A DNA stretch of 33,102 nucleotides, from positions 1 to 33,102 of the IMG/VR virus record IMGVR_UViG_3300042300_000932; one strand, 5' to 3'. Made by a program: the position numbers and the translations under genes. The notes under the pieces are model-generated. The model searched no databases and was not told the DNA's origin. It was given only the letters and a program-made list of their open reading frames with translations. Shown in pieces: positions 27,876 to 33,102 of the stretch. This DNA is from a virus. Within the stretch, counting starts at the first letter, position 1, and every line of letters starts with the position of its first letter.

Positions 27876-28178
27876 TTAGTTTCTCACCAGCCCCGCATCA
27901 ACGGTGCCTGTAAATGTTGTAAAAGTAGCAAAAAGTCCGTTTTTTAGCAGAATTCCATTTGCTGGTAAAGGCACAACCGTTGTCCCTAGTTCTGCTCGGA
28001 TTGTTTGAAGAGGTGTTGAGCCAGATGCCGCCGTGTTATCGTAAAGAATTACGGTTCCCGCCGCCGTTGCGTTAATCCGCAGATAGGTTAAACGGCACGG
28101 CGCAGTTGCCAAAGCCGCGTTTGTAGCCGTTGCAGTGACCACATAAGGCCCGGAAGTTAGTATCTGAGGAACGCTCAT
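27876..28178 (-). CDS. Small beta-rich virion-like protein (100 aa)
   Basis: A 100-aa Ala/Thr/Leu-rich beta protein (GPYVVTATATNAALATAP, AAGTVILYDNTAASGSTP, NGLFATFTTFTGTVDAGL). Its composition is like the decoration-like protein at 6295-6744 and like small tail/fibre accessory proteins. It sits between the large tail protein and the deacetylase tail protein. It starts at ATG 28178, 6 nt after TAGGTGTTTAG, whose first TAG ends the large gene. No family is recognised. Confidence 0.6.
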   Translation of the reverse strand: MSVPQILTSGPYVVTATATNAALATAPCRLTYLRINATAAGTVILYDNTAASGSTPLQTIRAELGTTVVPLPANGILLKNGLFATFTTFTGTVDAGLVRN

Positions 28179-28184
28179 GCCATT

Positions 28185-28195
28185 CTAAACACCTA
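28185..28195 (-). promoter_or_regulatory. Start-associated late element, copy 7 (before 100-aa gene)
   Basis: TAGGTGTTTAG on the minus strand, 6 nt before ATG 28178. The first TAG is the stop codon of the 1167-aa gene. Confidence 0.7.
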
Positions 28196-31100
28196 CGCAA
28201 AAACGCGCCCATCTTGGCTCGACTTGCTCGTCACCGAACCGCTCACCATGTAGTACAAAGTGAACCGAAGCCCGCCAGGAACCCCACCAGGCACGTTGTA
28301 CTGGCAATCCACCCCGATCTGCGCGTCATCCACACCAGAAGCAACCGCCGTGAAGGTATCAATCACGTTCCCCATCGCATCGTAAATCTTGCCAAGGATC
28401 GCCCCGCCATCTACCCGGTAGGTATATTCCAGGTTGTCAGGAGCGCAAACCGCCGCCACTTGTGAACCGTTTCCAATCGTTGTCATAGTAAATGAAACAC
28501 CCTCGTTGTTCGTCCTGTGCCGCTCGCAAGACCCCGCATCGGACACGTACAAATTAAGCTCATTCGCCCCACCATTCACCCACTCCAGGAAAACCGTTTC
28601 AGCTGCAATCCCGGTATCAGTAAAAGCGATACTCGAAAGGTTCGCGTGATCCGCGATCCCGAGCCAAGCCGTCCCGCCCTGAACATAAGCGACCGCATGG
28701 CGCAAGTTCAGCCCGACCGCGTAGGCGACCCCATCGCTTTCCAGAATTTCAAGAATCCCAAACCATCCCCGCCAGGGCGTAGCATCCGCGTACTTGGTCG
28801 CGCCAATGTTAATGTCCCAGGTAGCCGTCTCGGTATTGTCCACCGCTACCTGGTGAGTGGTAATCGCCCAGCCAAGCGGAGCCGTCGTTGGTGATGTAAT
28901 CAAACCAGGCCCGGTAGCCGTCTCCTGATCCATGCGGTTCGATGGGTGAATCAAGTGCCGTGCTTCCTGGCTCCAATCAATCGCCTGGTGCTTGTAAGCG
29001 CCCGTCTGCGCCCAGCTAGCCGAAGCAACCACAAAAGACTTGTTCGGAAAGCACATGAGTGGAGGCGACTCAGCCATGGTATTCACCAGGCTCCACTGAT
29101 AGCTCGAGACCGTGGAATGGTCACCCTCAGCAGGGTTGATCCAAGCGCACGAAAACTTATCCACCACCCCCACGGACTGCCCTTCATAAGTATCAAAGAG
29201 CGTGGTGAGTTCGGTAGTCAAACCGTCATTGTGCGCCCTCGCCTCAAAGATCAAACGTATGGAACAAAGCGCGTCTATGATGGTCGTCTTAGCGTTTCCA
29301 AGCACCACCGGAGGATTCATCAGCCCAAGGCTAATGTCGTAGAAAGTCCAGTTCCCAAGCCTAAGAACAGATCCGTTCGGCCATAGCAAAGTCTGAATAT
29401 GCCCCGACTCCCAGTACATCTTAGGCGTCGTAGCATTTCGCTTGAAGATCGGGTTCGGAACCGTAGCCGTCAGCGCGGCATTCGTCTTTACAATGTCGTA
29501 TCTCAGCCTATAGTAAGACCGGGCAGGTAAGAGCGAAAACGCCGAGCAGTGCAAAGCCGAAGCCATGACCGTGGTAGAAATTCCGCTACCCGTTGCATCC
29601 ACACCCAGATCAGGAGTGACGCCAGGGTCTGGTGAGTTCTCAATACCCCAAGACCCGGCATACTTCACGTTCGCGCCCTTTGGGATGACGTGCGTACCAC
29701 TAGCCGTGCAAAGCTCCACTTCCGAGCCGTCTATGCCGATCAGTTTCACGGAGAATGAAGCAACGTTCGTAAACCCAGTTGCAGGTATCTCGATCCTGTC
29801 ACAGATCAAAGGGTACATATAAGGGTAGGCAGTAAACGAGAGCGCATCCAGTGTCGCCTTCGTCGTCGTCGTGCCAACCGTGACCGTAGTAGCCCCGACC
29901 GTTCCCGTCCCGTCCCAGGTTTCCGTGTCCTCGTCGTATTCCCCAAAGTTCCAGACCGCAGTTTCTCCCGTCTGACATGACGCGGGAATAGTAGGAGAAT
30001 AGAGCCGTTGCCTGGAAGTGCCGAGCCAGCGATGCGTTGTGGCAGTGTCCATGAAGACCGTATGCCCCGAATCATCGAAGCAAGAGCCGAGAATGTCCGT
30101 GCGCGTATCCGTCTTTTCAGCCGTCGGCAGCGAGGAATTCCCCAGCCATTGCTGGCGTCCAGGCCCCCAATAGTCCGCGAAAACCAAACTCGAAAAGTCG
30201 TCCTTAAAATGGAAGTAGTGCCAAAGCGGGTTGCCCCAACTCCCAACGTATCGCAAGATCATACTCGCGTGGCTTTGGTAGTTGGACAAAGTATCCACAA
30301 AGTTAATGGAAGTCCAGCCAATCGCCTCCTCCTTGTTTGACCCCGTTGGAGCAGTCGGGAAAACCTCAATAGGACTGATAATACGAATAGGTGCAGATGG
30401 GCAGACCGCGATTACCAAAGGATTCGATGGCGCATAAGTCGAGCAGACGGTATTGCCATAGAAAGAAATACTCTTCAGCTCAGTCTTAGACTTATTGATC
30501 GTCACCGGAGCCACCGTATCCAGTGCCAAAAAGTCCTCCATTGGATGCGTTCCAAGCCCAACCCCGCCTAGGAAGGCCGCCGAACCAGGGTAAATCTGCG
30601 GAGTGGAACTGGCAGACGTGGTGACCGAATCAATCGTGCAAGTCCTAGACGCCGAGCCTCTCACCACGGGGAAATCGTTCCGGTAGATCAAAGACTTGTA
30701 ATCGCTATTTCCTAGCTTGAAAATATCTTTTTCAAGGTTCGGAAGAAGCATAATGGAACCATCAGCCGGCTCATTCGTGAGCGTCGTTCGGTAGTAATCG
30801 CGGTACGGATCAGTCGCCGAGGAATCGCACAAATCCAGGCATGGCTCCACCATCAGCAGATCAGCCGTAGCAATCACGTTGCCAAACCCGTCCTCGCATT
30901 CCACCCGCGTGTACCCCACGCCCATTGTGCGGCCGATGTACTCTAAGACCTGGCTCCCCTTTGCCGTCACATTCACCGTGCCAGAGTAGGTATCAGCCGC
31001 CGACACAATCCCGGTAGCCGTCAAACCAAAAGGACACCCAGTACCCGCCACAGTCCGAACGTCCACATAGACCGGCAAAGCGTTCCACGTAGTGCCGCCA

Positions 31101-31696
31101 TCATCCTCAAACCTCCATCCCCCCTCAATCACAGCCGGAACGTTATAATTCCAGTTCCCACTTGCCACGTCCGATGGATCGCACGGATCATAAGCCCAAC
31201 TCGTATCCACCCCACCCGTCGCCGATCCTTGAATCTGGAACGGGACGCCAATATAGTTGAGGTAACAAGGCCCAACCCCGTTGCTCGTCTCATCACCACT
31301 TCCAAGCGTGGTAGAAAGTGAACCGTTCACGTAGATTTCGATAGAATCCCACATCACCCGGTAGAGCGCGCCCGTCAGTTTGGAATAGATTTTGAGGTTG
31401 ATAAACCGTGCAACGATGGAAGTCGCCTGGTAACCCGAACCACTAACCGTGTAACCACCAGAAGGCTCGTTTGGACCACGATACGTCACCTCCCAAGTGC
31501 CAGAAGTTCCGTTCCAATCGGACTCCACATAAAGCTCAATCCCCGTCGGAGAGTTGACAGTATCCGGCGCCCACCGTGTGTACCCAGACCCCGCGTACCC
31601 ATAGGATAAAGTCCCACCTGCACCCGTAGCCGTAGCCGACCCAGCCAGGCGATATTCCAGCTTATCCCACGCGATGATCAGCCCGTTATTAGGCAT
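28193..31696 (-). CDS. Large tail protein, probable central fibre/receptor-binding component (1167 aa)
   Basis: The longest gene of the genome. It encodes a 1167-aa, Gly/Ser/Thr-rich, strongly beta protein with many aromatic residues and more than a dozen Cys spread along its length, which is unusual for a phage tail protein. Repeated local patterns such as strand-turn-strand segments (TWEVTYRGPNEPSGGYTV, GGWRFEDDGGTTWNALPV) suggest several Ig/lectin-like modules. It follows the hub-like gene and a 62-aa Cys protein, the position of central tail fibres or host-recognition proteins. I do not recognise a specific family. The ATG at 31696 overlaps the end of the 62-aa gene and lies in an AAGGATG context. 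Confidence 0.65.
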   Translation of the reverse strand: MPNNGLIIAWDKLEYRLAGSATATGAGGTLSYGYAGSGYTRWAPDTVNSPTGIELYVESDWNGTSGTWEVTYRGPNEPSGGYTVSGSGYQATSIVARFINLKIYSKLTGALYRVMWDSIEIYVNGSLSTTLGSGDETSNGVGPCYLNYIGVPFQIQGSATGGVDTSWAYDPCDPSDVASGNWNYNVPAVIEGGWRFEDDGGTTWNALPVYVDVRTVAGTGCPFGLTATGIVSAADTYSGTVNVTAKGSQVLEYIGRTMGVGYTRVECEDGFGNVIATADLLMVEPCLDLCDSSATDPYRDYYRTTLTNEPADGSIMLLPNLEKDIFKLGNSDYKSLIYRNDFPVVRGSASRTCTIDSVTTSASSTPQIYPGSAAFLGGVGLGTHPMEDFLALDTVAPVTINKSKTELKSISFYGNTVCSTYAPSNPLVIAVCPSAPIRIISPIEVFPTAPTGSNKEEAIGWTSINFVDTLSNYQSHASMILRYVGSWGNPLWHYFHFKDDFSSLVFADYWGPGRQQWLGNSSLPTAEKTDTRTDILGSCFDDSGHTVFMDTATTHRWLGTSRQRLYSPTIPASCQTGETAVWNFGEYDEDTETWDGTGTVGATTVTVGTTTTKATLDALSFTAYPYMYPLICDRIEIPATGFTNVASFSVKLIGIDGSEVELCTASGTHVIPKGANVKYAGSWGIENSPDPGVTPDLGVDATGSGISTTVMASALHCSAFSLLPARSYYRLRYDIVKTNAALTATVPNPIFKRNATTPKMYWESGHIQTLLWPNGSVLRLGNWTFYDISLGLMNPPVVLGNAKTTIIDALCSIRLIFEARAHNDGLTTELTTLFDTYEGQSVGVVDKFSCAWINPAEGDHSTVSSYQWSLVNTMAESPPLMCFPNKSFVVASASWAQTGAYKHQAIDWSQEARHLIHPSNRMDQETATGPGLITSPTTAPLGWAITTHQVAVDNTETATWDINIGATKYADATPWRGWFGILEILESDGVAYAVGLNLRHAVAYVQGGTAWLGIADHANLSSIAFTDTGIAAETVFLEWVNGGANELNLYVSDAGSCERHRTNNEGVSFTMTTIGNGSQVAAVCAPDNLEYTYRVDGGAILGKIYDAMGNVIDTFTAVASGVDDAQIGVDCQYNVPGGVPGGLRFTLYYMVSGSVTSKSSQDGRVFA

Positions 31697-31877
31697 CCTT
31701 GCACCCGCACGGCTTGCGTTCAGGCTCTACCGCAGCATCAGCCCCAGCCTTCCAGTCGTTCGCAAACCCAACAAGTGCCATGACGAAATCCTCAGCGCGG
31801 CACGAACAGCCCGAAACCGTCACAGGTATCTCCACCTGCTCACCATCCCCGCCAATGTTAATTTGTACGGTGATCAT
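31689..31877 (-). CDS. Small cysteine-motif tail accessory protein (62 aa)
   Basis: A 62-aa protein with an N-terminal beta part (MITVQINIGGDGEQVEIPVT), a CSC motif (residues 24-26), a helix (AEDFVMALVGFANDWKAGAD) and a CGC motif near the C-terminus. The two CxC pairs could bind a metal or form disulfides. It begins with ATG overlapping the stop of the 798-aa gene (ATGA) with a good SD (GGTGGAG), and its stop overlaps the start of the large tail protein. The position between two big tail genes suggests an assembly factor or a small tail part. No family is recognised. Confidence 0.6.
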   Translation of the reverse strand: MITVQINIGGDGEQVEIPVTVSGCSCRAEDFVMALVGFANDWKAGADAAVEPERKPCGCKDA

Positions 31878-33102
31878 TGCTCCACCCCAAACGTCCCAGG
31901 CTTGCCGCTGATAAGCTGACCACCAATCGCCACAGGGTACGGAATGTTGGATTGCAACCTGTCCATCGCAATTCGCACCGCTACGTCAAAGTTTGCCGTC
32001 CTAAGCGACCCGCGCCAGGGCGTCGTCCCGCTGATGATCTCGCCCATGTACTGCGTCGGAGTCGAGAAGTAAGGCCAAGCATCATAGCAGTCCAGATCGC
32101 TCTCAATCCCCGTAATCCGCACCTCAGCGTCAACCCCGTCATAGATGTTCTTCAGCGTCACCGACATCGGTGGGTAAAGGTATTGTCCGGAAGCCGTCAG
32201 CTTAATCCAAACCGGGGAACCAAACTTCACAAGGCGCCGCTTAGGAGTGAGCCGATCAAAGAGCAAATTGACCGCACGGTTCACGCTCGTCTGCGAAGTG
32301 ATCCCAGGATTCACAATCGCCGCGACCGAGCGATACCCGACCCAGTTAGAAGGCCGCAAACTCGGAAGAGTCGTAGGATCAGCCGCCGCATAATCCACCT
32401 TGAAAGCCGCAATCGGCTGATTGTTTTTAGGATTGCGACCAATGACCCGAACTTCGTTTGCTTCCGGTGGCAACTGCTCCTCTTGGAAATCTTGCCACAG
32501 CCTATGCGCGTAATACTTAGCCGCGTCACCAGCAGAAAGCCCTTCCGATACCAGCTGCGCAACCGCCTGAGCAACCGTTCCCCACAAAGTGAGGACAGGA
32601 GTGGAACCCATGCCCGTCGGTGAAAGCACCTTGAACTCCATGCCCCCGGTGGACTTTGGAACCCAGTTATAGAACCAGTTCCCGGCATAGCCCTCAAACA
32701 CCTTAGCGATCCACTCATTCACCGTATCACCAGGCCGAATAAGGAGCGACCATTCACCGAGCGAGGCAGTCTTGCCAGAGTCAAGCGTGATACTTGGATT
32801 TTCAATGTTCATCAGCGCATCCGGCACGCCCGCCTGGCGAAGCAAGAAGCTAATGGAATTAACGAAAGTAAACCCGTCCAGCGCATAAGGAGCGCGAAAC
32901 TGTGCCTTATCGCCCAAATGCCAGCGGCTCAAACATTCAAAATTAAGCTCATACCCAGCCTCACTTGGCGCCCCCGCAACAGAAGGCGGCATTGTCACCC
33001 CATCAAAGAGCGTTTGCCCGCCCATCTTAGCCCGGATCGGTCTGCACATGTGACCAAGCGGATCCACCATCCCAGCCGTGGCCACAGGATCAAGCCCAAC
33101 CG
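31874..33102 (-). CDS. Tail tip/baseplate-hub-like protein, C-terminal part (798 aa gene split by contig ends)
   Basis: This is the C-terminal part of the gene that begins at 1354 and crosses the contig ends; bases 32917-33102 repeat 1-186. The frame is open to the end of the contig with no start needed here; an internal ATG at 33085 is not the true start. This part contains segments typical of siphophage hub-like proteins: FVNSISFLLRQAGVPDALMN, DTVNEWIAKVFEGYAGNWFY and a C-terminal region rich in strands (VWIKLTASGQYLYPPMSVTL). It resembles tail proteins in which two halves form the hub ring at the tail tip. The stop TGA overlaps the ATG of the 62-aa gene. Confidence 0.82.
   Translation of the reverse strand, partial: VGLDPVATAGMVDPLGHMCRPIRAKMGGQTLFDGVTMPPSVAGAPSEAGYELNFECLSRWHLGDKAQFRAPYALDGFTFVNSISFLLRQAGVPDALMNIENPSITLDSGKTASLGEWSLLIRPGDTVNEWIAKVFEGYAGNWFYNWVPKSTGGMEFKVLSPTGMGSTPVLTLWGTVAQAVAQLVSEGLSAGDAAKYYAHRLWQDFQEEQLPPEANEVRVIGRNPKNNQPIAAFKVDYAAADPTTLPSLRPSNWVGYRSVAAIVNPGITSQTSVNRAVNLLFDRLTPKRRLVKFGSPVWIKLTASGQYLYPPMSVTLKNIYDGVDAEVRITGIESDLDCYDAWPYFSTPTQYMGEIISGTTPWRGSLRTANFDVAVRIAMDRLQSNIPYPVAIGGQLISGKPGTFGVEQ
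32917..33102. repeat. Terminal direct repeat, right copy
   Basis: These 186 bases match 1-186 except at 32972 and 32975 (C here, A in the left copy). The copies mark the point where the circular genome was opened by assembly and are not a biological end that I can support. Confidence 0.95.

Overview
The window is one complete, apparently circular (or circularly permuted) genome of a temperate tailed phage (Caudoviricetes). The first 186 bases recur at the end (1-186 and 32917-33102) with only two differences, so the unique genome is about 32,916 bp. The order of HK97-type head genes, a short tape measure gene (458 aa), a lambda G/GT-type frameshifting tail chaperone and the absence of a sheath gene all suggest a siphovirus-like particle. 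By eye the GC content is moderate (about 50-55%). The host is not identified. The attachment site is the 3' half of a tRNA-Leu(UAA), so the host is a bacterium with that tRNA as attB.

Layout. The minus strand carries one very long arm, running leftward from 19307 to 1 and across the contig ends to 25648. It starts with an early block: a small HTH-like protein, Gp157-like, ERF annealing protein, SWIM zinc finger, SSB, RusA-like resolvase, a replication-initiator-like protein and several unknowns. A sigma-factor-like protein (13892-14653) follows, then lysis (amidase, holin), packaging (TerS, TerL), head (portal, morphogenesis protein, protease, capsid, decoration-like), connector and tail genes. 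The arm ends with a large tail protein, a tail protein carrying a NodB deacetylase domain and a metallophosphoesterase. A 798-aa tail gene is cut by the contig ends and needs both ends to be read.

The plus strand (19386-25416) carries an S24/LexA-like repressor with a zinc-ribbon membrane protein, a terminator, then a rightward operon of small unknown proteins, an integrase, the attP site, a C5 cytosine methyltransferase and a Mom-like DNA-modification protein. Two inverted, identical 28-bp promoter/operator copies (19313-19340 and 20636-20663) face outward from the repressor cassette. They are the obvious PL- and PR-like targets of the repressor.

The most interesting features are these. (1) A conserved element (TAGGTGTTTAG or its core) lies 6-7 nt upstream of seven late-gene start codons that lack a normal Shine-Dalgarno, in a phage that also encodes a diverged sigma-like protein. 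It may be a late-promoter/leaderless-mRNA system or a new start-associated sequence. (2) An ORF nested in another frame of the methyltransferase gene carries methyltransferase-like C-terminal motifs. (3) A clear -1 frameshift site lies in the tail chaperone gene. (4) The integrase lacks the first catalytic arginine. (5) The repressor and the first left-arm gene appear to be leaderless. Genes are packed by ATGA, GTGA or TAATG overlaps, and no gene-free stretch exceeds 300 bases.
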